A stretch of DNA of 15,403 nt, taken from contig DNBZ01000215.1 in assembly GCA_003484585.1 (NCBI GenBank), positions 1 through 15,403 of the forward strand, in the 5' to 3' direction. This stretch comes from Bacteroidota bacterium. GTDB taxonomy: Bacteria > Bacteroidota > Bacteroidia > NS11-12g > UBA9320. The notes under the pieces are model-generated. The model worked only from the letters and a program-made list of their open reading frames with translations. It was not told where the DNA came from and made no database searches. Position numbers and translations under genes: made by a program. The stretch's first letter is position 1, and each line of letters opens with the position of its first letter. Below are positions 12,101 through 15,403 of the stretch, one piece after another.

Positions 12101-14420
12101 TCAAGTAGGAGGTGCAGAAGCTAGAGAAGAGTTGGTAGAGAACGCTATTAAAAAATACAATAAATATAAGATAGCTGAAGAGCAAAGAATGCTAGACATA
12201 GAGCTAGAAGTGTCTGGATCTGCAGGTAACTTACAAGAATTTCAAGAAGAGATAAATAGTAAACAAAGACAGTATAAAGAAAGACATAGTCCTATTTACT
12301 ATTTAAACGCTAGATATGGTGGAGGTAAAGCTCTTTCTAAGAACACAGGATACAAAGCAACGGTATCTGCTCCTGTAGGCAATAAACAGTACTACGATAA
12401 AAACTACCAGGAGATACAGAATAACCCTGAGCTTAAGAAGTTTCATGACTTCTACACAAATACAATGAAAGATTTAATGACATTGTTACCTGAAGGGTTA
12501 GTTTCAACTTTACCGGAAAACTTCTTCCCATATGCCCGTCGTGGATTTGTAGAGCAAGTTTCAAACGAAGGTGTTGACGCAATATTTTCAGCAATGAAAA
12601 AAACATCTATAAAAGATTACTTGTTTAATATAGACCAGGAAATTACTTTAGATCCTCAAATTGCTACAAAAGGTGTTAGAAATCCTGACACTGGGGAGAT
12701 AGAAAAGAATGTACCGGTTAGAATGTTAAAAGGAGATTCAAAGGAGAAGTCTTATGACATAGAGAAAGTAATGAAGATGTTTACAGCAATGTCTGTAGCA
12801 TATGATTACAAGTCTCAGGTAGAAGATAAAATCTTGTTACTTCAAAGAGTTCTTAGAGAGGCTGAAGAAATACAAATGGACTCCAAAGGAGATCCTATGA
12901 AAAGAAAAGTGGCTAGAAAACTTAAGCTAGACAGTAAAATAGGAGGTTTAAAAACTACTCAAGCAGCTGTAAAATACGCAATTGATTCTAAATTATATGG
13001 CGTAAGTACAGATATGGCAGAAAAAGGTATTGTATTCTCTAGAGAAGTTGCAGAAATCAAGCAAGAGTTTGAAAATCTCAAGACTAAGCTTGCAGCTGGA
13101 GAAATAGATGACAGTACATATTTACAAGAAAAATCAGTTCTTGATGAGCGCCTTAAAAAACTAGGTAAAAAACCTAAAAGTTTAAAAAAGCCTTTAGAAA
13201 GATTAGTTCAATATACGCAGTTAAAAGGATTAGGATGGAACCTAATGTCTGGGATAAACAACCTTAGTTTTGGTACGATAGCTAACTTTGTTCATGCGGC
13301 AGGTAATGAAGACTACACTACAGCCCAACTTACAAAGGCCTACGCGGTTATACTTAAACAACATGCGCCTGGAATAGCTAGTAAAGCTCAAAAACTTGCA
13401 GAAAAATATGGAATATTATTTGAGCAGTTAGATGCTTACTATGGTAAAAATAAAAATAGAACTAGGTTTAAGTTTATATCTAAGGTTGATCCATTCTATT
13501 TCCAAACAAGTACGGAATACATGAACCAGGTAGCTCCAATGGTAGCAAAGATGTACAACACAAAGATTGACGATAAAGGTAATACTTTGTATGACATGTA
13601 CGACGATGATGCAAACATCAAGCCTGAGTTTAAAGATGTAGCAGATGAGTGGACTAGTAAACTAGATGCAGAAACTAAAAATAAATTTACTGCGTTTAGA
13701 GATGCTACGATAGAAATGAATAAAGTAAACCACGGTAACTATGATCCAAACTCTGCTCTGCTAATTAAGAAAACTATTTGGGGTAGACTTGGTACTCAGT
13801 TTAGAACCTGGGCATTTGAAGGTATAAATACTAGGTGGGGAGAAAAAGTTTACAACGCTCAACTAGAAAGATATACTGAAGGTAGGTATAAAGCTTACTC
13901 TAAAGTAGGGTTTAAAGGATCTTTAGAAATGTTGATTAAAAGTATTTTAAATACATTAACTTTAGGATACGGAGTTTCTGACGCTAGTATGAGAGGAGAC
14001 ATAAAAGATGATCTTACTTTTGCAAATATGCGTAAGAATATGGCGGGTGTAAAATTCTATCTAGCTGTAACTGGAGCAGGAGCACTTCTAAAAGCTTTAG
14101 GAGAAGATGAAGATGATGAAGATACAGAGAAAACTCTAAGATTACTTCAAAATACATTCTTTAGACTAGAGCAAGATGGTGAGTTCTACATGAATCCAGG
14201 AACAGCTGCAGAAGTATTAAGAAATCCAGCGCCGGTAATGAAAACCATAAAAGATGCTACTAATGCAATAAGCGCTACGCAGGATTATATAATAGACAAA
14301 GAAGGATATGAAGATAGTAGGAGAGATCCTTTGAGTAAGAAATGGATGAAAGTAGTTCCATTTGGAAACTCAATTAGATCTATAGATTACTTAATGGAAA
14401 CTCAAATAGAAAAAGACTAA
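144..14420 (+). CDS. Giant crAss-like virion RNA polymerase multidomain protein (5' partial)
   Basis: This is a single frame of 4758 residues, probably more once the missing 5' end is added. In crAss-like phages proteins of this kind are packaged in the capsid and ejected with the DNA, and the polymerase part transcribes early genes. Visible layout: residues 1-250 mixed helical with hydrophobic stretches; 350-575 coiled coil, very rich in Lys and Glu; 590-770 and 1265-1300 acidic, probably disordered linkers; about 2290-2750 the RNA polymerase core with GIQQE, YRIPGQG (2559-2565) and GSDFDWD (2597-2603), the aspartates D2599, D2601 and D2603 being the expected metal ligands; about 3413-3550 a metallopeptidase-like domain with HEILH (3462-3466); about 4350-4758 the conserved C-terminal region of crAss-like giant proteins. 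It is far longer than the phi14:2 polymerase (roughly 2200 residues as I recall), so it appears to be a fusion of several ejected proteins. The four SPVF motifs are a special feature. The stop TAA overlaps the ATG of the next ORF. The polymerase assignment is firm; the roles of other regions are inference. Confidence 0.85.
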   Translation: MSGDWWLQNLDQVLRSAGYLVPGSIAFKGASLVGKQIIGQTSKVMSNAITGQKAAQVLNAGSALGSATMLNYSEHAKSAEMHIADNLEELTQFYVTQGQDFEQARGQASKVLSGQAADIIKGGRVNILWQSISQANLFRGVAHSRKFGILKEGTKNRTAKDAFQKLAVEVPTEAAEEVTTGFFETEAEYELAREMDKTPADYRPAYERFAEHVTSYRGITEGLLGALGSVPLSVGSSIMQKKSNIDALDQIKKTKTALGASGEEIRNLNKQQVREHAIFNSLRGTMGNFMEILETYKNASAEEASDLGFESNYKELADEYTADAKFIEDVINNELMNPLRNNEAEAFILVNNRLNEYYALEQIQKYKNEINELEAKREKLFSDIENNVEDRALHDMRNAAIQRGALERTIQQFKDGITELEKENRPHTKEYNETLQGEQKNLKDAEAKLKALEATLVKNINDYSNSNDITAQETAAKIAELESAGDIDSQVELYKSMLEGAKIRRKNNTERYEELVANPDILKQEGEKAIKEAQKQKEEEEKARKAKQKIKRKQENKAAEEKTKQEDAIKQKQSGQPKSDAQAMADQEAPLTAGAPFGAPAEGSPVVDKASDLEQKRQEELEALSFDKATQMQLDSYKKKDKARYTRELINAANKSAKGSKIVNKYAAQIKLLDPNATIAERVMAKKFLEDGGAYSLAELSQIEGSINNILSEEINSDYDNLVKAFYDAEVKAAAEKESVSPDQPQAFSSPVFDGDVNNGGEDLEGSSEINQDNSNITPKSFNPYFEVNEENQKGRQTNSSSSVAYLSVPYRRVDIDGTVENRSLSNTKTEDSKLVESSTALPPGSEVTLKLVDGSDVPVTKDRLKAMKDEDVDKLAVAIYQNGKKVGSLHTTKWIEAKDTGGNLINTAPGNLEQELQKAKNIRRAIARTADENSEIKTKVAFKGHGKVLPLYAEDSTTGNLLLIDGNLQKINKSVDAAFPDADNVQLGVVNGGNIYVGEFALKEETVIDLNDGNYTDGRVVANLPTPNGKVFPTILFVDNITEGQANTIIGAATSFQNQQTETYDTITDETGIQFGREGDAEGLHKFVNRYVHSKKSFYRLDTTEEGRLAQGSILVHTPQLAASQSGQVQGMLQIIDVDNRIMYTNDPLFFENNPQFVTNNKILQIKDLRKEADSQEASKLLQQKLANVKSDAINKPGTFKDVSLNIDGSVDGVSTHSSYNAFKAQQLKTDINGTNFIQKNDGTREYTYMTQPIVVLDTSFAEDNGVREDSEDANDSASELSFASPVFEGQSERDDEAQIENYKDDAIAKAMREQLSERFFDTKIISLTQQVEAIDSMFATYSKNITNHSFQAISKLIKAELQKEVDKLKIQTKRKLALQHLLENYDAKAGKVTVEGIMLEKLAKLSILPIKEGFRSKDLTDAQIDEIFAEALDSDGFTQEDFVKEIYDFEFYKTNKKMTASSSIKLLLSGVTKNEKSWLGKNFKKGVAYQESYDTLKATLARVPGTFKDQLQAIQKRAQDSNNPVYDKVLKLLEGVNTSESLKRQFVVAMSGTRLNFVFLKVEPTVLGGKSRVMEVDRYNTTVNIKNKWFSNLLDSKLTKTMSVGGIPEVIINQAYREKLQSDYREQFIKYRNSNQLNSDEFVRIVQKYLNEMGIEVPFEGLKFLANPKTTAKDRNIYLRRSSKWSSHVDPDLTTGGAPKGMMSSLFKSFRIDEALFSEQQLKKLKTDKQTRQELEENKEAFETLVEAEKRGGFIYTTNPYDGPNYEKVVYGLLGLTVDFEGAIYGDSFRDSKGNMIYPYQNHFGISRMLSDYVTDKEQLDSLLKLSYNQNSVWGKGLQNDSNYLEVVMFDATNFNNNVTNRNEQGKFLQEVSFFNAFANQGNADGYFFPITTADKDVAPLIKAPKLKDIAANLVVQEGQVIDINEQILEQIYGYAFDEYNRIKNYKKIEGVNRGPYEQGAEYFYMFNYLNAYTAESKDVMDMTTAEAEAYIRETVKQNVIAQINSHIARLKELGVETKFLDQTYIRKNFAQQTALYKTKEDRLAGAIADYNLNYIVSNNEIVKLFGNDPAHAYKRSKKDGATLKDHIKETLNNYEKRKADLISPASTPQYTTPNVTIATAMDAIKDGIERTDAQEYGTISELIESKLSSGKLPEEVANRILKAYKDAIADPNNPRNFFKLKDVLTEQEIEKYKKVLMADKPVFVQNDIRPDQDSNNRLFRKSHIRYLWPEETTALGLDDLRVAMETVGIDRLGHLSSDKTGAVNPVEIYDATGKVKPLEEVIELLKTGSRVIKRAGLGIQQEKGAADGAISFSTQLDVLLFDDMLGKTLSTGESYADLRDQKEALMIRFMKLGAKKLFNKLGIQQNEDGSTYIPNPTTLAKMLKEEAISRNWSFKDISELELKDVQEAVERVFKSPLTFNHARKNIDSLVLSLINKEITKIKLPGESLVQASSAGFEARGGSGWDGFVSDGSFDKIRNGITFLETENAFDESVGLQGTRVKNGKVLSAQILLSPVFTDSKANTIDLTSKKYTTIKNGVRYLKADMLPQELRERILYRIPGQGKPSVSPVEIVGFLPRSSTSTVIVPDSVIDQMGSDFDWDTAYTYMKQYEVTEDNKIVVKSEISELEQLQDEYYELFKKIIFDKTTVNATTKLDNLDLKTTADIVDNIVGEESMINDPSYVTTNIDNTISQRTGKQLIGPASLAAVMHAALQGKGITINISSKTLQPTPFVFFEGGSKNKTLELTTISSYGGKSTPTAALADAVRTASDNIRTIQNAAVDNANEAVLARAGINNATIDVALFTLMYKDTTTADSIHAEQLVYFLRQEAINIYSEQFDYYSAQIEGGFRSEEQIRNDAFNATMTKLAEKAGIDAEEDYTNFIDEYRKGSDGEFRTFSSQDFIDQLRTSNKPNPSYYRTQMAILAGFKQLQNSSDPIRKLQRGIMSPRTKGIGSTIFDAQRAIDNMEEIFDKGLRSIGGLENLQGGQLEEMYNQFAKVYDSLSSILPFSNRSHKQMIGLWQQFTGVENVSQKTREELFNALLNKSFSRAFEKTFNEDIVEARHRLTTNIENNIATRVAEIQKTEFGKRNLFISRLIPINANAGVPASISYVNSKQDDIADQMAVDFVALYESVIPGHRELFEDIVKYTYITGGVQSAGNFSKFMNTAYLDQVGFYDSLRQEERLLNSPTSPEAPNIMEVMVEFLQHNPHRAVTLSEKDFKKMSVSPIQTIDYNNKTINYEFTLKQPDASQELNRILYADDEGTRRYIEVIAIEGKTENELFQKMGVDENGDIVFRRIGKKGFQTSSFVKVNEYAGVDKFTKDGIKITEQSVLPQNNVPKPLEVGTRLPEISKDTPPVDKSVLGLDPVSMTVSSPGRAGVKEVLNAVSEETTSETQALLSKILLSNIDTKGSAIKQIVIEDGIKNREGKGAYGAYRPKSGTVSLDRDTIIRHPHKLQETILHEILHGFLVEEIANPDSEFSRKIKYLTKAANTAFKAAVKRGDIVKGTLEYKILEYAFSNPQEFVTNVMTKSQVQSFLNTVPAKKNLFTRFKELVTEFLNSIGIDLGIDINKDSLLAEAVNDIMTFITETPASNEVKQVVKKAEDNAAGVLPLNLYLDEAAHVLASYEKIKSGEYTQEEFKEAMQQYRYQQLLSPVFTGRKPDLQAKISTVEELLSVYRERADKLKSKLTDKVLTTKEGKKMQERLNKYEDEISTLSSNKAFGSLERIISIHLAFAQNIASAKNPTKVELKEALNIVDMYDYGKVTSKYLDVKDRTTRNRFNNLLKESSDVASGIKVRLLDNLVDMAVEVINAEMPETEQVVREDLIAMEGENTLKTSFLDLSKFQHPIVRTLDKFLKSANRNSDSEIQARFMEIESAMDDIRNNPAFKKDPNIFFQKNEKGELTGYFISPYSSKYNTVKNKAFARYYKRLQNAKTPAAKNTATALLYRDLNKIEVTVDIRWFIDGVGKFNSPFKSKEEYIEYLDGQVGGAEAREELVENAIKKYNKYKIAEEQRMLDIELEVSGSAGNLQEFQEEINSKQRQYKERHSPIYYLNARYGGGKALSKNTGYKATVSAPVGNKQYYDKNYQEIQNNPELKKFHDFYTNTMKDLMTLLPEGLVSTLPENFFPYARRGFVEQVSNEGVDAIFSAMKKTSIKDYLFNIDQEITLDPQIATKGVRNPDTGEIEKNVPVRMLKGDSKEKSYDIEKVMKMFTAMSVAYDYKSQVEDKILLLQRVLREAEEIQMDSKGDPMKRKVARKLKLDSKIGGLKTTQAAVKYAIDSKLYGVSTDMAEKGIVFSREVAEIKQEFENLKTKLAAGEIDDSTYLQEKSVLDERLKKLGKKPKSLKKPLERLVQYTQLKGLGWNLMSGINNLSFGTIANFVHAAGNEDYTTAQLTKAYAVILKQHAPGIASKAQKLAEKYGILFEQLDAYYGKNKNRTRFKFISKVDPFYFQTSTEYMNQVAPMVAKMYNTKIDDKGNTLYDMYDDDANIKPEFKDVADEWTSKLDAETKNKFTAFRDATIEMNKVNHGNYDPNSALLIKKTIWGRLGTQFRTWAFEGINTRWGEKVYNAQLERYTEGRYKAYSKVGFKGSLEMLIKSILNTLTLGYGVSDASMRGDIKDDLTFANMRKNMAGVKFYLAVTGAGALLKALGEDEDDEDTEKTLRLLQNTFFRLEQDGEFYMNPGTAAEVLRNPAPVMKTIKDATNAISATQDYIIDKEGYEDSRRDPLSKKWMKVVPFGNSIRSIDYLMETQIEKD
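1198..1875 (+). other. Coiled-coil, Lys/Glu-rich segment of the giant protein
   Basis: Residues about 352-577 contain three long helical stretches with heptad-like spacing of Leu/Ile (for example INELEAKREKL and KDAEAKLKALEATL), ending in an almost uninterrupted run of Lys, Glu, Gln and Ala around residues 524-575. Such segments commonly serve as oligomerisation or spacer rods in phage ejection proteins. No enzymatic motif is visible here. The antisense ORF opposite this run is a simple consequence of the purine-rich codons. Confidence 0.65.
7020..8400 (+). other. RNA polymerase catalytic core (double-psi beta-barrel region) within the giant protein
   Basis: Residues about 2293-2752. The segment GLGIQQE followed by STQLDVLLFDDML resembles the first conserved block of crAss-like polymerases, and YRIPGQG ... 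VEIVGFLP ... VIVPD ... GSDFDWD is the second. The DxDxD triad corresponds to the magnesium-binding aspartates of the beta'-like double-psi barrel shared with cellular polymerases and QDE-1-type RNA-dependent polymerases. TGKQLIGPASLAAVMHAAL, about 95 residues later, matches the block that follows the active site in this family. The middle position of the triad is Trp (W2602), where I expect a small or aliphatic residue such as Gly or Ile. Block boundaries are approximate. Confidence 0.85.
10380..10800 (+). other. Zinc-metallopeptidase-like domain within the giant protein
   Basis: Residues about 3413-3552. A GAYRPKSGTVSL strand precedes ETILHEILHG, giving the zinc-binding HExxH signature H3462, E3463, H3466. 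About 57 residues later NPQEF places E3523 where a third, glutamate zinc ligand would sit, and MTKSQVQSFL follows. The order of strand, HExxH helix and xxEF helix is the pattern of the metallopeptidase-like domains embedded in large phage polyvalent and ejection proteins. Both histidines and the glutamate base are intact, so activity is plausible. The substrate is unknown: self-processing, processing of other virion proteins, or attack on host components during entry are all possible. Confidence 0.65.
13190..14417 (+). other. Conserved C-terminal region of crAss-like giant proteins
   Basis: Residues about 4350-4758. The order KGLGWNLMSGINN, then TTAQLTKAYAVI, then a STEYMNQVAPMVAKM helix, then HGNYDP, then GRLGTQFRTWAFEGINTRWG is one I recognise from the C-terminal parts of giant proteins encoded beside crAss-like polymerases. 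A hydrophobic stretch at about 4633-4652 (GVKFYLAVTGAGALLKAL) is followed directly by an acidic run (EDEDDED), which could be membrane-interacting. A role in forming or passing through the ejection channel is inference; recognition rests on recall of family patterns, not on an alignment. Confidence 0.6.
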
Positions 14421-14584
14421 TGAAGATAGAATTTGGAATAAATTGGGCTAAGGGTCTAGTATTTGGAGTTAGGCACTTTAAGCCAGAGGAGCACGCTCCC
14501 TACTACGAAATACAAATTTTTTTAGGATTAATACAAATTTATACAATTATAGACAATGGCAACACTGACGATAACAGTAACTGA
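14420..14584 (+). CDS. 54-residue mini-protein, paralogue of the ORF at 15020
   Basis: This ORF was found by reading the gap between the two larger genes. It starts at an ATG that shares a base with the TAA of the giant gene (TAATG), which suggests translation by re-initiation or coupling, and ends at TGA 29 bases inside the next gene. From Gly12 to Asp45 it aligns without a gap to residues 10-43 of the ORF at 15020, with 10 identities in 34 positions and mostly conservative changes elsewhere: GxxxG, a basic-aromatic pair, Pro, then YxExQ and LG followed by alternating hydrophobics ending in Tyr. The last nine residues have no counterpart and lie in the overlap. Composition suggests beta strands. 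No function is recognised; such small ORFs occur between phage structural genes. Confidence 0.65.
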   Translation: MKIEFGINWAKGLVFGVRHFKPEEHAPYYEIQIFLGLIQIYTIIDNGNTDDNSN

Positions 14585-15020
14585 AGCAGTTACATTAGGA
14601 GACGGTAGTACAGACCGTGGGACAACAAATACCCAAACTGTAACAATAAATGAAGTAGATCACCGTATCATGGACATAACTACAACTGAAGTTGCAGTGC
14701 TTAAATTTGGAGGCAATAATGGTGCAGGTACATTTAAAAATGGTACAGTAAAATATCTACGGATTACAAATTTAGATAGCACTAACTTTGTAACATTAAG
14801 AATTCAAGGATCAGATGCAGAGTACTTTGTAAAACTAGAGCCAGAAGATCATTTTATACTAGGTAATACTCAAATGGATGCCCATGAAGACTCTGTAGAT
14901 CCTGCTAGAGATGTAGCCGGGACTAGTTTAGCGGCCGGGCTAGGAAATATAAATACTATATACGCAGACGCAGACACTGCAACTTGCCAAGTTGAATACT
15001 TTTTAGGATCTACAGACTAA
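14556..15020 (+). CDS. Beta-rich putative virion structural protein
   Basis: 154 residues starting MATLTITVTEAV, with no Cys in the first half, few Lys and many Thr, Val and Ile in short alternating strands. The centre (about residues 55-103) reads AGTFKNGTVKYLRITNLDS, then FVTLRI, YFVKLEPEDHFILGN, a pattern I associate with small conserved proteins near tail or capsid genes in marine and environmental phages. No signal peptide, membrane helix or catalytic motif is seen. Position directly after the giant ejected protein and on the same strand supports a particle component (decoration, fibre-associated or tail accessory). It begins 29 bases before the end of the preceding mini-ORF and its TAA overlaps the ATG of the next mini-ORF, so all four rightward genes are probably one transcript. 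No Shine-Dalgarno sequence is visible; the upstream region is very AT-rich. Confidence 0.85.
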   Translation: MATLTITVTEAVTLGDGSTDRGTTNTQTVTINEVDHRIMDITTTEVAVLKFGGNNGAGTFKNGTVKYLRITNLDSTNFVTLRIQGSDAEYFVKLEPEDHFILGNTQMDAHEDSVDPARDVAGTSLAAGLGNINTIYADADTATCQVEYFLGSTD

Positions 15021-15151
15021 TGGATATAGGAATTCGTGTCATACCGGGGTATTTATTAGGAATTAAGTATTATGGGCCTTCACTTGAGTATGAGTACAAC
15101 GAATTTCAAGTACACTTAGGTTTTGTATACTTATATTTTATCTGGGAATAA
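15020..15151 (+). CDS. 43-residue mini-protein, paralogue of the ORF at 14420
   Basis: ATG at 15020 shares its A with the TAA of the 154-residue gene, the same TAATG junction as at 14420. The product has a hydrophobic, aromatic-rich sequence with GxxxG near the start, IKYYGP, then YNEFQVHLGF and an ending LYFIWE. The alignment with the ORF at 14420 is ungapped over residues 10-43. Alternating polar and hydrophobic residues favour beta strands over a membrane helix. It is the last gene of the rightward block; its TAA merges with the A-tract of the terminator. No function is recognised. Similarity to a second copy 436 bases upstream is the main argument that this short frame is a real gene. Confidence 0.65.
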   Translation: MDIGIRVIPGYLLGIKYYGPSLEYEYNEFQVHLGFVYLYFIWE

Positions 15152-15178
15152 AAAAAAGGGAGGCGTTAGCCTCCCTTT
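15150..15178 (-). terminator. Rho-independent terminator between convergent genes, best suited to the minus strand
   Basis: AAAGGGAGGC at 15155-15164 pairs perfectly with GCCTCCCTTT at 15169-15178 around a GTTA loop, giving a 10-bp stem. On the minus strand the stem is followed by a run of U (complement of A 15150-15157), typical of an intrinsic terminator for the leftward glycosylase gene, whose stop lies 63 bases away. On the plus strand only three U follow the GC stem, so termination of the rightward block here would be weaker, but the hairpin could still serve both directions and protect 3' ends. Confidence 0.85.
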
Positions 15179-15241
15179 CACTCTGAAACAACCTGGGTAT
15201 ACAACAACAAGCTTACAACACAAATCTACCCAACTTGATTT

Positions 15242-15403
15242 TTACCAGTTAATCTCTGGTTTATCAAAATCTTTGAAATACTGATTCACCCAATTAAAGT
15301 GTCCACTACCGAAGAACCCTCTGTGTGCAGAGAATGGTGACGGGTGTGGTGACGTTAGAATTGGGTGTTTTTTATCTATGTATTCCTGATACTTCTGAGC
15401 GTG
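15242..15403 (-). CDS. ung: Uracil-DNA glycosylase, family 1, C-terminal part (runs off the window)
   Basis: Reading leftward from the window edge gives 53 residues and a TAA. They start HAQK, matching the family 1 segment (W)GxHAQ, and contain [13 protein letters not shown] followed by GHF, the family's second active-site motif (HPSPLS in Escherichia coli) with its catalytic His. The protein ends ...KPEINW, a usual family end point. Family 1 enzymes are about 220-230 residues, so roughly three quarters of the gene, including the GQDPYH water-activating motif, lies outside. The enzyme excises uracil from DNA; phages with it can limit dUTP incorporation or cytosine deamination damage. The residue after HPSP is Phe where the minor-groove leucine normally stands. 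The gene is convergent with the virion block and ends 63 bases before a terminator. Confidence 0.95.
   Translation of the reverse strand, partial: HAQKYQEYIDKKHPILTSPHPSPFSAHRGFFGSGHFNWVNQYFKDFDKPEINW

Noticed and set aside
11426..12185. Minus-strand ORFs of 120 and 67 codons in the C-terminal third of the giant gene
   Set aside because: They are antisense shadows with no promoter, start context or protein-like domain pattern, overlapping a clearly coding plus strand.
144..14420. Possible stop-codon recoding, known in some crAss-like phages
   Set aside because: The giant frame has no internal TAG or TGA, Trp is encoded by TGG, and the genes here end naturally at TAA or TGA with tight junctions to the next gene.
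14487..14501. Small hairpin GGAGC-AC-GCTCC inside the first mini-ORF
   Set aside because: A 5-bp stem with a 2-base loop is sterically poor, has no U-tract, and lies in coding sequence.
15194..15232. Inverted repeat TGGGTA ... TACCCA downstream of the glycosylase stop
   Set aside because: A 6-bp stem around a loop of about 27 bases is weak and expected by chance; the adjacent 10-bp hairpin is a far better terminator.
1..15403. CRISPR arrays, tRNA genes, insertion sequences or integrase sites
   Set aside because: No regularly spaced repeats, cloverleaf-like segments, transposase motifs or flanking duplications were seen; almost all of the window is coding.

Overview
The window reads as part of a tailed-phage genome, most probably a crAss-like phage (Crassvirales) of a Bacteroidota host. 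The strongest evidence is one open frame of about 14.3 kb whose middle carries the catalytic signature of crAss-like virion RNA polymerases (a YRIPGQG segment, then about 35 residues later GSDFDWD), followed by the hallmark C-terminal region of the giant, capsid-packaged proteins of these phages. The DNA is AT-rich, Arg codons are mostly AGA, no clear Shine-Dalgarno sites precede the starts, and genes abut or overlap. The exact genus and host cannot be read from the sequence; Cellulophaga phage phi14:2-type viruses are the closest analogy I can name. Gene ends use TAA and TGA and the giant frame has no internal stop, so nothing suggests stop-codon recoding.

Layout. Bases 1-48 form a perfect, spacer-less palindrome, and the coding frame of the giant gene continues without a stop from its right arm (base 25) into the first ATG at 144. 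The window start is therefore probably a fold-back artefact at a contig end, and the giant gene lacks its true 5' end. The giant gene (144-14420, 4758 codons from the first ATG) contains, in order: an N-terminal mixed hydrophobic/helical region, a long Lys/Glu coiled coil, acidic linkers, a large middle region, the RNA polymerase core (about residues 2290-2750), a zinc-metallopeptidase-like domain (HEILH, residues 3462-3466, with a downstream NPQEF), and a conserved C-terminal region. A short motif, SPVF followed by D/E/T and G/D, recurs four times along it with different codons each time.

Downstream lie three small plus-strand genes: a 54-codon ORF starting inside the stop of the giant gene (TAATG), a 154-codon beta-rich protein that is probably a virion component, and a 43-codon ORF starting inside the stop of that gene (again TAATG). 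The two mini-ORFs are paralogues of each other (34 positions align without a gap) and have not been given a function here.

An intrinsic terminator hairpin (15155-15178) then separates this rightward virion block from a leftward gene entering from the right edge, the C-terminal 53 codons of a family 1 uracil-DNA glycosylase. The window thus spans the convergence point between a late/virion block and a DNA-metabolism gene. As a working picture, the giant protein would be packaged and ejected with the DNA to start early transcription, the small genes would contribute to or regulate the particle, and the glycosylase would repair or edit uracil in phage DNA.
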